DNA of 64,000 nt, taken from NCBI GenBank assembly GCA_044351265.1, contig JBILGC010000006.1, forward strand, positions 1-64,000, written 5' to 3'. A program made the position numbers and the translations under genes. This document shows positions 14,658 to 24,506 of this stretch, piece by piece (the first letter of the stretch is position 1; each line of letters begins with the position of its first letter). Origin of the DNA: JAJTFA01 sp044351265. Its GTDB lineage: Bacteria; Bacteroidota; Bacteroidia; UKL13-3. The notes under the pieces are model-generated. The model did no database searches and had not been told where the DNA came from. It saw only the letters and a program-made list of their open reading frames with translations.

Positions 14658-16775
14658 ATGTCGATATTAGAGAGAATCAGAACAAAATCAGGACTTGCTA
14701 TTGCGGTAGTAGGGGGTGCATTGGCACTATTTGTAATTTCAGATGCGTTGCAAAGCAACTCAAGTCTGTTTGGTAGCAATAACAATACAGATGTAGGTGA
14801 GGTTGACGGAGACCCGATTTCCTACAAACAGTTTGAGGCCAAAGTTGAGCAGAATGCCGGCTTTTATAAGCAGCGCTCTCAGCAAGAAGCGCTTGATCAA
14901 GCAACCATGGATATGTTGCGCGAGCAAACCTGGAACCAGGTTATACAGGAAAATATTTATGCAAAGGAATTTGAGCAACTTGGTATTAAAGTAACCAACG
15001 ATGAGTTGTTTGAAATGATACAAGGCGAAAATCCGCACGAGCAAATAAGAACGGCACCTATTTTTCAGAATCCGCAAACAGGTCAGTTTGATCGTTCGCT
15101 CGTAATTCGTTTTCTAAAAAATATCACTGAGTCTACAGATGAGGCAGCCAAAGCACAATGGGTAGCTTTTGAAGATGGACTTGTAAAAGAAGCAGAAGCA
15201 AAGAAGTATGCTGTTCTATTTAGGAAAGGTATTTACGCAACATCGCTCGAAGCAAAGTTTGCTTATCAAAATAGAATGAAATCTGCCGATGCAGAGATTG
15301 TTGCATTAAATTATTTTTCGGTACCAGATACTACAATTGTTGCAGACGATGCGGAGTTAAAATCATATTTCAAAAAGAACTATGATAAGTACAAGGAAAA
15401 AGAAAATATGCGCAAGCTGGATTTTGTTTTGTTTGATGTAGTTCCAACAACACAGGATAGTACCGATATTAAAAAGTGGGTAGAAGAAAAAACGGTTGAG
15501 TTTGCCAATACCACCAATGATACATTGTTTGTTGACGCCAATAGCGAAACACCTTTTGATACGCTGGCCCATCCTTTTTCCTTCTATCCTGAAGAAGTGC
15601 AGGGACGTTTGTTCCGCGATTCGGTTGGAAGTATTATAGGCCCTGTGTTTAAAGATGGAAAATATAAAGTGTATAAAGTTGCAGGGGTAAAAAGAGACAG
15701 CACCTTCCAGATGCGTGCTAGCCACATTTTATTCAAAACAGAAGGGCCTACAAAAGAAGATAGCTTGAAAACCTTGAAGAAGGCTCAGGATGTTATGGCT
15801 GAAATAAGACGTGGTGCAGATTTTGGTGAAAAAGCAGCCATGTATGGAACTGACGGAACTTCCTCTCGCGGTGGCGATTTAGGATGGTTTGCCGAAGGTC
15901 AAATGGTTAAAGAATTTAATGATTATGTGAAGCGCGGTAAAAAAGGCGATATGGGCATTGTAAAAACACAATTCGGGATTCATATTGTAAAAATAACTGA
16001 AGATAAAACGAATAAAACTGTTTGTGCGGGCCTATTGGAGCGTGCGGTAAAGCCGAGCCAGAATACTCAAAATAGCGCCTACAACGATGCAAGCCAGTTT
16101 GCTGCCTCAGCTCAAAACCCTGAAGCATTTGAGAAATTTATAACTGAGAAAGGCTTGGCTAAACGCAATGCAGAGGTAAAAGAAAACGATAAAACTCTGG
16201 CAGGCTTACCGGAAGCCAGAGAAGTTATTAGATGGGCATTTAGTGCCAAGAAAGGAAACGTATCAGATGTTTACGCTATCAGCGATAAATTTGTTGTGGC
16301 AGTGCTTACCGGAATTAAAGAAAAGAATAATGCAAATTTTGATGATGTGAAAGAGCGTGTCCTGGCTGATTACAGAAAAGAAAAGAAAGCAGAGCAACTC
16401 ATAGAAAAAGCAAAAACGGCTATGGCCGGTACCACTAATCTAAATGATATTGCTACCAAATTGCAAGTAGCTGTTACTCCTCTTGCCGGTCAAACATTTG
16501 AGAATGCAAACATTGCTTACATTGGTCCGGATAATTCTTTTGTTGGAACCTTAATGGGAACAAAGACCACAGGAAAAATTGCAGGCCCTGTTAAGGGAGA
16601 TAATGCAGTTTATGTTTACACTGTTTCAAAATTTAATGAAGCACCTGCAACAACCGACTATACACAGTATAAGTCAGAGGCTCAGCAGGCCCTGTCATCC
16701 AGAGTAGAGTACGCTTCTTTTGAAACACTGAAAGACCTGATGAAGGTTAAGGATAATCGTTTCATGTTTTATTAA
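14658..16775 (+). CDS. PpiD/SurA-type peptidylprolyl isomerase
   Basis: The product is 705 aa. The start at 14658 is used because the promoter lies inside the longer open frame (from 14586) and because it places a short basic N-terminus (MSILERIRTKSG) before a single membrane helix (LAIAVVGGALALFVISDAL), the PpiD arrangement. A SurA_N-like region follows, then one parvulin domain at about residues 351-450 (MRASHILFKTEG, GGDLGWFAEGQMVKEF, KTQFGIHIVKI). It is an inner-membrane periplasmic foldase assisting outer-membrane and secreted proteins. The alpha/beta hydrolase gene starts 1 bp after its stop. Confidence 0.9.
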   Translation: MSILERIRTKSGLAIAVVGGALALFVISDALQSNSSLFGSNNNTDVGEVDGDPISYKQFEAKVEQNAGFYKQRSQQEALDQATMDMLREQTWNQVIQENIYAKEFEQLGIKVTNDELFEMIQGENPHEQIRTAPIFQNPQTGQFDRSLVIRFLKNITESTDEAAKAQWVAFEDGLVKEAEAKKYAVLFRKGIYATSLEAKFAYQNRMKSADAEIVALNYFSVPDTTIVADDAELKSYFKKNYDKYKEKENMRKLDFVLFDVVPTTQDSTDIKKWVEEKTVEFANTTNDTLFVDANSETPFDTLAHPFSFYPEEVQGRLFRDSVGSIIGPVFKDGKYKVYKVAGVKRDSTFQMRASHILFKTEGPTKEDSLKTLKKAQDVMAEIRRGADFGEKAAMYGTDGTSSRGGDLGWFAEGQMVKEFNDYVKRGKKGDMGIVKTQFGIHIVKITEDKTNKTVCAGLLERAVKPSQNTQNSAYNDASQFAASAQNPEAFEKFITEKGLAKRNAEVKENDKTLAGLPEAREVIRWAFSAKKGNVSDVYAISDKFVVAVLTGIKEKNNANFDDVKERVLADYRKEKKAEQLIEKAKTAMAGTTNLNDIATKLQVAVTPLAGQTFENANIAYIGPDNSFVGTLMGTKTTGKIAGPVKGDNAVYVYTVSKFNEAPATTDYTQYKSEAQQALSSRVEYASFETLKDLMKVKDNRFMFY

Positions 16776-16776
16776 T

Positions 16777-17550
16777 ATGTTGGCCTATCAGGTTTTTGGT
16801 ACAGGCCCGCAAACCATTGTATTACTTCACGGATTTTGTGAAAACAGCACCTGCTTTAACGAGCAGGTGTTTTTATTAAAAGACCGCTTTAAGGTGGTGT
16901 GTATTGATTTGCCGGGCTTTGGTTTTTCTGCCAATGCAGAAGCAAATACTATGGAAGAAATGGCTGATGCTGTTTATGAGCTCATAACCGAGCTACAACT
17001 AACCAAACCTGTTTTATTTGGACACTCTATGGGAGGTTACGCTGCGCTGGCGCTTGCCAAAAAACATGAGAGCGCATTATGCGGCTTAGGGCTTATTCAC
17101 TCTACTGCTTTGCCGGATAGCGAAGAGAGAAAGCAAAAGCGTAACAAGTCTATTGTGTTTATAAAAACAAATGGCACCAAAGCCTATGTAACACCATTTA
17201 TTCCTCCACTCTTTCATCCGCAATATGCAAATCAAAAAAGAGTAGATGTGTTAACTCAAGAAGCTGCACAAATTTTACCTGAAGCGCTGATAAGGGCTTT
17301 GGAGGCTATGCGCAGCAGGCCGGATTCAACACAATGGCTCAGGCAAACTGATTTGCCCGTTTGCTTTATTGCCGGAGCACATGATGCAATCATTCCTTTT
17401 GCAGATATGGCTTCTCAGGCGGCATTGTGCAAGCAAGCTTCTTTTTATTTTTTGCAAAACAGCGCACACATGGGTATGATTGAAGAGGCAGAACAATGTA
17501 GCCAAAGCATAGCAGATTTTTGTGCCGGCATAGCACCCGATAAGCAATAA
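16777..17550 (+). CDS. Alpha/beta hydrolase
   Basis: The 257-aa cytoplasmic hydrolase has a complete triad: nucleophile Ser in FGHSMGGYAAL, Asp in IAGAHDAIIP and His in NSAHMGM, plus the oxyanion HGFCENS. The sequence resembles the pimeloyl-ester/MhpC-like hydrolases, but the substrate cannot be assigned. It begins 1 bp after the PpiD-like gene and is translated from the same mRNA; a terminator follows directly. Confidence 0.88.
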   Translation: MLAYQVFGTGPQTIVLLHGFCENSTCFNEQVFLLKDRFKVVCIDLPGFGFSANAEANTMEEMADAVYELITELQLTKPVLFGHSMGGYAALALAKKHESALCGLGLIHSTALPDSEERKQKRNKSIVFIKTNGTKAYVTPFIPPLFHPQYANQKRVDVLTQEAAQILPEALIRALEAMRSRPDSTQWLRQTDLPVCFIAGAHDAIIPFADMASQAALCKQASFYFLQNSAHMGMIEEAEQCSQSIADFCAGIAPDKQ

Positions 17551-17581
17551 AAAAGGCTGCCCTGAATTGGAACAGCCTTTT
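17551..17581. terminator. Bidirectional terminator between the hydrolase gene and metK
   Basis: AAAAGGCTG (17551-17559) pairs with CAGCCTTTT (17573-17581), and further imperfect pairs close the loop. It lies between convergent genes with A and T tracts on the two sides. Confidence 0.8.
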
Positions 17582-17599
17582 CAATGTGAGAGGCAAGAA

Positions 17600-18853
17600 T
17601 TATTTTAGCTTAAATGCTTTCTTTACTTTGTCTACGTAATCCAATTTTTCCCAGGTAAATAGTTCAACTTTTTTGCTCATCTTTTTTCCATCAGGGCTGG
17701 TAAAAGTTTTGGTTACTACTTCATTTTTGCGGCCCATGTGTCCGTATGCAGCGGTTTCACTGTAAATAGGGTTGCGCAGTTTTAGGCGTGTTTCAATACC
17801 ATAAGGAGTCATGTCAAATATTTTCTCTACCAGCTTGGCTATTTCTCCATCACTCATTTTAACATTAGCTGTACCATTGGTATTGATATAAATACCCATT
17901 GGATCTTTAACGCCAATGGCATAGGATACTTGCACAAGCACTTCCGAGCATACACCGGCAGCTACCAGATTTTTAGCGATATGACGTGTAGCATAAGCAG
18001 CACTGCGGTCAACTTTGGAAGGGTCTTTTCCGGAGAAAGCACCACCTCCATGCGCACCTTTACCACCATAAGTATCAACAATAATTTTACGACCGGTAAG
18101 TCCGGTATCTCCGTGAGGTCCGCCAATTACAAATTTGCCTGTGGGGTTAATATGGTATTTAATATTGTTATTGAACAGCTTTGCAAATTTTTTGTATTTA
18201 GCCTTTACGCGTGGAATCAAAATATTGATGATATCGGCTTTAATTTTCGCTTGCATCTGAGCTTCGGTAGCAAAATCATCATGCTGGGTAGAAACAACAA
18301 TAGAGTCAATGCGCACCGGTTGGTTTTTGTCATTATACTCAAGTGTAACCTGTGATTTGGCATCGGGGCGCAGGTATTTAATTTGTTTGTTTTCTCTGCG
18401 CAGGGCTGCAAGTTCTATCAGTATTTTGTGTGCCAAATCGAGTGCAAGCGGCATATAATCATCAGTTTCTGCAGTGGCATAGCCAAACATCATTCCCTGA
18501 TCACCGGCACCTTGGTCTTGTTTTTTCTTACGATCAACACCTTGATTTATATCTGCACTTTGCTCGTGGATAGCAGAAAGCACGCCACAGGAGTTTGCCT
18601 CAAACATATACTCACTTTTGGTATAGCCAATTTTCTTGATTACCTCGCGTGCAATGCTTTGCACATCAAGATATGCTTTGGATTTAACTTCGCCTGCCAA
18701 TACCACCTGGCCGGTTGTTACCAGCGTTTCGCAAGCAACTTTTGAATCGGGATCGAAAGCAAGAAAATGATCAATAAGGGCATCCGAAATCTGATCGGCA
18801 ACTTTGTCGGGGTGCCCTTCACTTACCGACTCTGATGTAAATAAATACGACAT
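17600..18853 (-). CDS. metK: S-adenosylmethionine synthase
   Basis: The 417-aa product makes SAM from methionine and ATP. All signature motifs are present: SEGHPDKVADQISD at the N-terminus, GAGDQGMMFGYA, and the P-loop-like GGGAFSGKDPSKVDRSAAY. A clear promoter lies 44 bp upstream, and no SAM riboswitch fold was seen in the short leader. It is about 30 residues longer than E. coli MetK, as in other Bacteroidota. Confidence 0.97.
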   Translation of the reverse strand: MSYLFTSESVSEGHPDKVADQISDALIDHFLAFDPDSKVACETLVTTGQVVLAGEVKSKAYLDVQSIAREVIKKIGYTKSEYMFEANSCGVLSAIHEQSADINQGVDRKKKQDQGAGDQGMMFGYATAETDDYMPLALDLAHKILIELAALRRENKQIKYLRPDAKSQVTLEYNDKNQPVRIDSIVVSTQHDDFATEAQMQAKIKADIINILIPRVKAKYKKFAKLFNNNIKYHINPTGKFVIGGPHGDTGLTGRKIIVDTYGGKGAHGGGAFSGKDPSKVDRSAAYATRHIAKNLVAAGVCSEVLVQVSYAIGVKDPMGIYINTNGTANVKMSDGEIAKLVEKIFDMTPYGIETRLKLRNPIYSETAAYGHMGRKNEVVTKTFTSPDGKKMSKKVELFTWEKLDYVDKVKKAFKLK

Positions 18854-18897
18854 GTTATTTTAGCGTGTTTTAAAATTTAAATAGGATAAAAGCACGG

Positions 18898-18927
18898 CAA
18901 AAATACATATTTCAATGAAGTATCAAA
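18898..18927 (-). promoter_or_regulatory. metK promoter
   Basis: On the minus strand TTTG (18924-18927) and TATTTTTG (18898-18905) are separated by 18 bp, leaving a leader of about 40 nt before the metK ATG. Confidence 0.7.
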
Positions 18928-18976
18928 GAGTTTGAAAATTAATGCATCACAGCAATGAAAACCCGCTTCACGTATG

Positions 18977-18984
18977 TAACTTTG
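18977..18984 (+). promoter_or_regulatory. -7 box abutting the 18989 gene
   Basis: TAACTTTG is an exact TAnnTTTG match ending 4 bp before the ATG at 18989. No -33 element is evident. If used, the mRNA would be leaderless. Confidence 0.4.
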
Positions 18985-18988
18985 AACC

Positions 18989-19555
18989 ATGCAGGATATT
19001 GAGCCACATTTCAGGTGGAGGGATTTTTACCGCTCTGAAGACGACCGCTTTTCGCCCTTTTACCAAAAGGAATACAGTGAGTTTGAATATACCAATCAGG
19101 TATATAATTATTTACTGCATCCGCAATGGGATTTCTTTGGTTCGCCTACCTTATACATTAAAATCATTTATGCCGATTATCAGCAAGGGTATGCCATTAT
19201 TGAAATGATTGGCGAGTGGAATGATGCCATTACTAATGATATCATGTATCTAAAACGCGATGTGCTGGAAGTGCTTATGGAAAACGGAATAGATAAGTTT
19301 ATTTTAATAGGCGAAAACGTATTGAATTTTCATGCAAGTGATGACAGCTATTATGAAGAGTGGTTTCAGGATATTGAAGAAGGGTGGATTGTTGCACTTA
19401 ATTTTCAAGAGCATGTGCGTACTGAATTTACACAGGCCAATATTGATTACTTTATGATATTTGGCGGAGAGTTGGATCAAATGATATGGAGAAAGCTAAA
19501 TCCACTTCAATTATATGCACAAGTGCAGCATACCATGCAACGCAGATTGGGGTAA
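18989..19555 (+). CDS. Conserved hypothetical protein
   Basis: The 188-aa soluble acidic protein is rich in aromatic residues (DFYRSEDDRFSPFYQKEYSE; DDSYYEEWFQDIEEGW). No signal peptide, membrane helix or known catalytic motif is seen. Its codon usage and composition match the neighbours. It diverges from metK and is followed by a 149-bp gap before uvrA, so it is probably a single-gene unit. I do not recognise the family. Confidence 0.7.
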   Translation: MQDIEPHFRWRDFYRSEDDRFSPFYQKEYSEFEYTNQVYNYLLHPQWDFFGSPTLYIKIIYADYQQGYAIIEMIGEWNDAITNDIMYLKRDVLEVLMENGIDKFILIGENVLNFHASDDSYYEEWFQDIEEGWIVALNFQEHVRTEFTQANIDYFMIFGGELDQMIWRKLNPLQLYAQVQHTMQRRLG

Positions 19556-19704
19556 GATATAACGATTATCGAATGCACAGATCAAATTCTTTCACTCACA
19601 ATCAGCAACAAATACTTTTTCGTAAACAATAATTGCTGCTTTGAGTTGATTCGGTAATGTCCTATCATTGTTTTAAAGCTTCCTAAAAGGTACTAAAGGT
19701 TAAT

Positions 19705-22578
19705 ATGGCAAAGGCAAAACAGGCACTAAATTCAGCGTTACAAAGAACCGAAGAGGAATATATTGATGTATTGGGTGCGCGTGAGCATAACCTGAAAAAT
19801 ATTGATGTACGCATTCCAAGAAATAAACTGGTTACCATAACCGGATTAAGCGGAAGCGGTAAGTCTTCCTTGGCATTTGATACCATTTTTGCCGAAGGTC
19901 AGCGGAGGTATATGGAAAGTTTTAGTGCCTACGCCCGCCAGTTTATTGGCAATATGGAGCGGCCCGATGTAGATAAAATTAATGGCCTATCGCCTGTAAT
20001 TTCTATCGAGCAAAAAACGGTAAATAAAAATCCGCGTTCAACTGTTGGCACCATAACCGAGATTTATGATTTTATGCGCTTACTGTTTGCGCGCGTAGCC
20101 GATGCATACAGTTATGTTAGCGGAGAGAAGATGATTAAAATGACGGAGGAGCAAATTATTACTAGCATTATTCAGCGATTTGAAAATAAAAAAATTTCCA
20201 TACTTGCTCCACTTATTAAAGGCAGAAAAGGTCATTACCGAGAGCTGTTTGAACAAATACGCAAACAGGGTTTCACCAAGGTTCGTTTAGATGGAGAACT
20301 AAAAGATTTAGTACCGAAAATGCAGGCTGACCGCTATAAAATTCATGATATTGAGGTGCTGATTGACCGCATAGAGCCAAGAAAAGATGCGCGTTTCAGA
20401 ATTGGCGAGAGTGTACGCAGCGCTTTAAAAGCAGGCAAAGGCACAATGGTTTTGCTGGAGGGCGAAGGCAAATCGGAGAAGGCATTTCACTTCAGCAAAT
20501 TTTTAATGGACCCCAAAAGTGGTATCAGTTATGATGAGCCACAACCCAACACGTTTTCTTTTAACTCTCCTTACGGAGCTTGCATTAAATGTGATGGTTT
20601 GGGTGTGGTGAGTGCGTTGGATGAACACAATATTATTCCGGATAAAACTTTAAGCATAAACAAAGGCGCTATTGTTCCTCTTGGCGAACCGCGTGATAAC
20701 TGGACTTTTTTGCAGCTGCGAGAGTTGGCCAAAAAATATAAATTCAGTTTTGCCGACCCGGTAGAGAAAATAAAACGCGAAGCACTAGATGTTATTTTAC
20801 ACGGAAGCGAAGAACCTATTGTGGTGCCCTATACTTATAACAGTGGCTATACACAAAATTTTAGTTCAAACTGGGAAGGGTTGATTCCTTTTATTACACG
20901 CCATTATCATGCCCGCAGCTCAGATAGTGTGGTGCGTTGGGCCGAGGAGTTTATGACCATAGATAAATGCTCGGATTGTGGTGGTGCGCGTTTAAAACAA
21001 GAAGCACTGCACTATAAAATAGGTGATAGAAATATAGCAGAGCTGGCTGGATTAGAAATAACTGCGCTTGCCGATTGGTTTAATGATGCCGAGAAATATT
21101 TGGATGAGAAACAGCAAAAAATCGCAACAGAAATTTTAAAAGAAATAAGAAGTAGAATAAAATTTTTACTGGGTGTGGGCATAGATTATCTTACCCTAAA
21201 TTCTCCTGCACGCACGTTAAGCGGTGGTGAAGCACAACGAATCAGGTTGGCTACACAAATAGGTTCTCAATTGGTGGGAGTGCTCTATATATTGGATGAG
21301 CCTAGCATAGGTCTGCACCAGCGGGATAATAATAGATTAATAGACTCTCTGAAAGAATTGCGGGATGTAGGCAACAGTGTAATAGTTGTAGAGCATGATA
21401 AGGATATGATGGCTGAGAGTGATTTTATTCTGGATTTAGGTTATGGCGCAGGTATACATGGCGGACATATTGCTGCACAGGGAACTTTAGCCGATATTAT
21501 GAAAGCAGATTCTCTTACTGCACAATACCTAAATGGAAAAAAAGAAATTGAAGTACCTGCTATACGCAGAAAGGGCAATGGAAAAAAGTTGAACATTACA
21601 GGAGCAACGGGTAATAATTTAAAAAACGTGTCGGCAGAGTTTCCCTTGGGCAAATTTATTTGTGTTAGCGGAGTGAGTGGCAGCGGCAAATCAACACTTA
21701 TTAATGAAACGCTTTACCCCATTCTTCGTCAGCATTTTTATGGTTCACATCAGAAACCGCTTGCTTATAAAAAAGTGACCGGGCTTGAGCACTTGGATAA
21801 GGTTATTGAAATTGATCAGAGTCCAATTGGCCGCACACCAAGAAGCAATCCGGCTACCTATGTTGAAGTATTCAGCGATATAAGAAATTTGTTTGCCAAC
21901 TTGCCTGAAGCAAAAATACGAGGCTACAAACCCGGAAGATTTTCATTCAATGTTAAAGGGGGCCGCTGTGAAACATGCCAAGGTGCAGGCATGCGCACCA
22001 TTGAGATGAATTTTTTGCCTGATGTGTATGTTACGTGTGAAACTTGCAACGGCAAACGGTATAATAGAGAAACGCTGGAGGTTCGATATAAAGGTAAAAG
22101 CATAAATGACGTGCTGGATATGCCCATTGAAGAAGCGGTTGTATTTTTTGAAAACACGCCCCATATTCTCAGAAAAATTGAAACCCTACATCAAGTAGGT
22201 TTGGGATATATAACGCTTGGGCAGCAAAGTACCACACTTAGCGGGGGTGAGGCTCAGCGGGTAAAACTGGCAACTGAATTGAGCAAGCGCGACACAGGAA
22301 ATACTTTTTATATTTTAGATGAGCCAACCACCGGCTTGCATTTTGAGGATGTACGCGTATTGCTTGATGTATTGCAAAAACTGGTTGAAAAAGGCAATAC
22401 CGTTTTGGTAATTGAGCACAATATGGATGTGATAAAAGTTGCAGACCATTTAATTGATCTTGGACCTGAAGGAGGCAAATATGGCGGTGAAATTTTATGC
22501 GAAGGTACACCGGAAGATATTTGCAAAAACAAGCGCAGCCATACCGGAAAATTTTTAAAGAAAGAACTGGGAATATAA
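19705..22578 (+). CDS. uvrA: Excinuclease ABC subunit A
   Basis: The 957-aa damage-recognition ATPase of nucleotide excision repair is complete. Two ABC cassettes are intact: Walker A motifs GLSGSGKSSLAFD near residue 50 and GVSGSGKSTLINE near residue 655, and signatures TLSGGEAQRIRLATQ and TLSGGEAQRVKLATEL. Zinc motifs are present in both halves (CIKCDGLG with CSDCGGARL; CETCQGAG with CETCNGKR). The upstream 149 bp shows no clear TAnnTTTG box. A single palindrome GAAGCGCTTC follows the stop codon, without a T tract. Confidence 0.97.
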   Translation: MAKAKQALNSALQRTEEEYIDVLGAREHNLKNIDVRIPRNKLVTITGLSGSGKSSLAFDTIFAEGQRRYMESFSAYARQFIGNMERPDVDKINGLSPVISIEQKTVNKNPRSTVGTITEIYDFMRLLFARVADAYSYVSGEKMIKMTEEQIITSIIQRFENKKISILAPLIKGRKGHYRELFEQIRKQGFTKVRLDGELKDLVPKMQADRYKIHDIEVLIDRIEPRKDARFRIGESVRSALKAGKGTMVLLEGEGKSEKAFHFSKFLMDPKSGISYDEPQPNTFSFNSPYGACIKCDGLGVVSALDEHNIIPDKTLSINKGAIVPLGEPRDNWTFLQLRELAKKYKFSFADPVEKIKREALDVILHGSEEPIVVPYTYNSGYTQNFSSNWEGLIPFITRHYHARSSDSVVRWAEEFMTIDKCSDCGGARLKQEALHYKIGDRNIAELAGLEITALADWFNDAEKYLDEKQQKIATEILKEIRSRIKFLLGVGIDYLTLNSPARTLSGGEAQRIRLATQIGSQLVGVLYILDEPSIGLHQRDNNRLIDSLKELRDVGNSVIVVEHDKDMMAESDFILDLGYGAGIHGGHIAAQGTLADIMKADSLTAQYLNGKKEIEVPAIRRKGNGKKLNITGATGNNLKNVSAEFPLGKFICVSGVSGSGKSTLINETLYPILRQHFYGSHQKPLAYKKVTGLEHLDKVIEIDQSPIGRTPRSNPATYVEVFSDIRNLFANLPEAKIRGYKPGRFSFNVKGGRCETCQGAGMRTIEMNFLPDVYVTCETCNGKRYNRETLEVRYKGKSINDVLDMPIEEAVVFFENTPHILRKIETLHQVGLGYITLGQQSTTLSGGEAQRVKLATELSKRDTGNTFYILDEPTTGLHFEDVRVLLDVLQKLVEKGNTVLVIEHNMDVIKVADHLIDLGPEGGKYGGEILCEGTPEDICKNKRSHTGKFLKKELGI

Positions 22579-22628
22579 ATGAAGCGCTTCAAGGGTTTGA
22601 GATAATCAATTATACTTTTCGCAAACGC

Positions 22629-23216
22629 TTACATGGTTGATAAATCATGCACATCATCATCAATAAATATTCGCTTATACCATTCATGAGTTGTGTTTTT
22701 TAATCGTGTAAAACTATCAATTAGGTGTTTGTTTTTGGTGCGGTAACCAAATGCAGGAATAAATTCTGCATACACAATGATGTTGCTACCATTGGTTAAT
22801 AAAAACCCAACACAATAGCTGTATTCAATTAACCAACTGCTATGCTCCAATATTCTTGATGTCTTTGCCCTGTCTTTTGAAATACGCAGGTGTTGTATGT
22901 CTTCTATAACAAGGGTAATGTTTTTATCATGTTCGGTAATGGTAATGCCCGTAGAGGAAATAAGCATAGAACCTGTTTTGGTAAAAGTGCGCAAGTATTT
23001 TTTTTCTAAGCGGTATCCAATAATATAAACCACCAATGCAAGCAAGCTAAACAACAAAATGGCATCATCATCATATTCCGATAACATTATACCCAAACAA
23101 ACAATAGCAATAACCAACGCACCAAATGCGCTTGCATATAATCGCCATTTTTTTACCGGAACAGTTGCCGGTGCCAGTAGGTTATAGCCAACAGGTTCTG
23201 TAAAAAGCTGTTTCAT
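22629..23216 (-). CDS. Hypothetical membrane protein with two transmembrane helices
   Basis: The product is 195 aa. Two adjacent hydrophobic helices (about residues 28-48, ASAFGALVIAIVCLGIMLS, and 54-72, ILLFSLLALVVYIIGY) are followed by a C-terminal soluble beta-rich domain. This layout resembles PH-like (YdbT/DUF304-type) membrane proteins, but no decisive motif was seen. It converges on uvrA. Function unknown. Confidence 0.65.
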   Translation of the reverse strand: MKQLFTEPVGYNLLAPATVPVKKWRLYASAFGALVIAIVCLGIMLSEYDDDAILLFSLLALVVYIIGYRLEKKYLRTFTKTGSMLISSTGITITEHDKNITLVIEDIQHLRISKDRAKTSRILEHSSWLIEYSYCVGFLLTNGSNIIVYAEFIPAFGYRTKNKHLIDSFTRLKNTTHEWYKRIFIDDDVHDLSTM

Positions 23217-23341
23217 ATTGCTTTACTAAAGATATTTTGTAACTATAGATTATTTAATTCAAATTTTCTCAATCAAAAATTTACCCATTTCATTGTCGAG
23301 CCATTCAAACAGTTTGATGGTAGGGGTTTAGAAAAAAAGTT

Positions 23342-23349
23342 TATGTTTG
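23342..23349 (+). promoter_or_regulatory. -7 box of the class I aldolase gene
   Basis: TATGTTTG is an exact TAnnTTTG match ending 23 bp before the ATG. A TTTG at 23313-23316 is a possible -33, but the 25-bp spacing is long. Confidence 0.55.
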
Positions 23350-23372
23350 CACACTAAAAATAAACGACTGTT

Positions 23373-24425
23373 ATGAGTAAAACAATTGAATTATTAGGAG
23401 ATAAGGCCGACAGCCTTTTAAAACACGAATGTAAAACCATCAGCAAAAATAATATCCATGCACCGGGACCCGATTTTGTTGAACGTATTTTTGGTCCGTC
23501 TAATCGCAATCCTCAGGTATTGAGAAGCCTTCAGGCTTTATACGGAACAGGCCGTTTGGCCAACACCGGTTATCTATCCATTCTTCCGGTAGATCAGGGC
23601 ATTGAGCATTCTGCAGGAGCCTCTTTTGCACCTGCTCCCCAATATTTCGACCCGGAAAATATTGTGAAACTGGCCATTGAAGGCGGTTGCAATGCGGTTG
23701 CTTCAACTTATGGCGTGTTGGCATCATGCTCACGCAAGTATGCACACAAAATACCATTCATTGTTAAAATTAACCATAACGAGTTCCTGTCTTATCCAAA
23801 TAAGTTTGACCAAATTATGTTTGGTTCGGTGGATGAAGCATGGAATTTAGGCGCTGTTGCTGTTGGCGCCACCATTTATTTTGGTTCAGATGAATCAGCA
23901 CGTCAAATTCAGGAAGTTGCGGCAGCATTTGAACGTGCGCATGAATTAGGTATGGCTACCATTTTATGGTGTTATTTGCGCAATGGTTCATTCAAGAAAG
24001 ACGGGGTAGATTATCATACCTCAGCAGATTTAACCGGACAAGCGAACCATCTGGGTGTAACAATTCAGGCCGATATTATCAAACAAAAATTACCAAGCAA
24101 CAACGGGGGTTATACAGCCCTCAATTTTGGTAAAACCCATGATAAGGTTTATACCGAACTTTCATCCAATCACCCCATTGATTTAACCCGCTATCAGGTA
24201 GCCAATTGCTATATGGGTCGTCAGGGTTTAATCAATTCAGGTGGCGAAAGTAAAGGCGCAAGCGATATGGCTGAAGCTGTTTTCACTGCAGTAGTAAACA
24301 AACGTGCCGGTGGACAAGGTTTAATATCAGGACGCAAGGCATTTCAGAAGCCGTTAAAAGATGGCGTGGCATTGTTAAATGCCATTCAGGATGTTTATTT
24401 AGATAATTCTATTACCTTAGCGTAG
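23373..24425 (+). CDS. Fructose-bisphosphate aldolase class I (FbaB/DhnA type)
   Basis: The 350-aa product belongs to the DhnA-type class I aldolases that cleave fructose-1,6-bisphosphate through a lysine Schiff base in glycolysis and gluconeogenesis. Family segments are visible: LSILPVDQGIEHSAGASFAP, PFIVKINHNE, and GATIYFGSDES. Length matches the family. It has its own promoter and a downstream hairpin. I leave the symbol open (fbaB is used for this type) because other aldolases may exist in the genome. Confidence 0.9.
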   Translation: MSKTIELLGDKADSLLKHECKTISKNNIHAPGPDFVERIFGPSNRNPQVLRSLQALYGTGRLANTGYLSILPVDQGIEHSAGASFAPAPQYFDPENIVKLAIEGGCNAVASTYGVLASCSRKYAHKIPFIVKINHNEFLSYPNKFDQIMFGSVDEAWNLGAVAVGATIYFGSDESARQIQEVAAAFERAHELGMATILWCYLRNGSFKKDGVDYHTSADLTGQANHLGVTIQADIIKQKLPSNNGGYTALNFGKTHDKVYTELSSNHPIDLTRYQVANCYMGRQGLINSGGESKGASDMAEAVFTAVVNKRAGGQGLISGRKAFQKPLKDGVALLNAIQDVYLDNSITLA

Positions 24426-24442
24426 TAAATATAAATAGCTTG

Positions 24443-24480
24443 TGGTTGGTTAGGTTAACTTAATCAACCATTTGCTTTTT
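24443..24480 (+). terminator. Terminator after the aldolase gene
   Basis: An 11-bp stem (24443-24453 with 24460-24470, two G-U pairs) has a GTTAAC loop and is followed by TTTGCTTTTT. Confidence 0.7.
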
Positions 24481-24506
24481 ACAAGCAAACAATAATTAGC
24501 AAAGAA

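Noticed and set aside
18854..18897. SAM riboswitch before metK
   Set aside because: The leader is only about 40 nt and shows no SAM-I, SAM-II or SAM-IV-like stem arrangement.
22580..22591. GAAGCGCTTC palindrome after uvrA as a terminator
   Set aside because: It is only a 5-bp-arm palindrome with no loop and no T tract.
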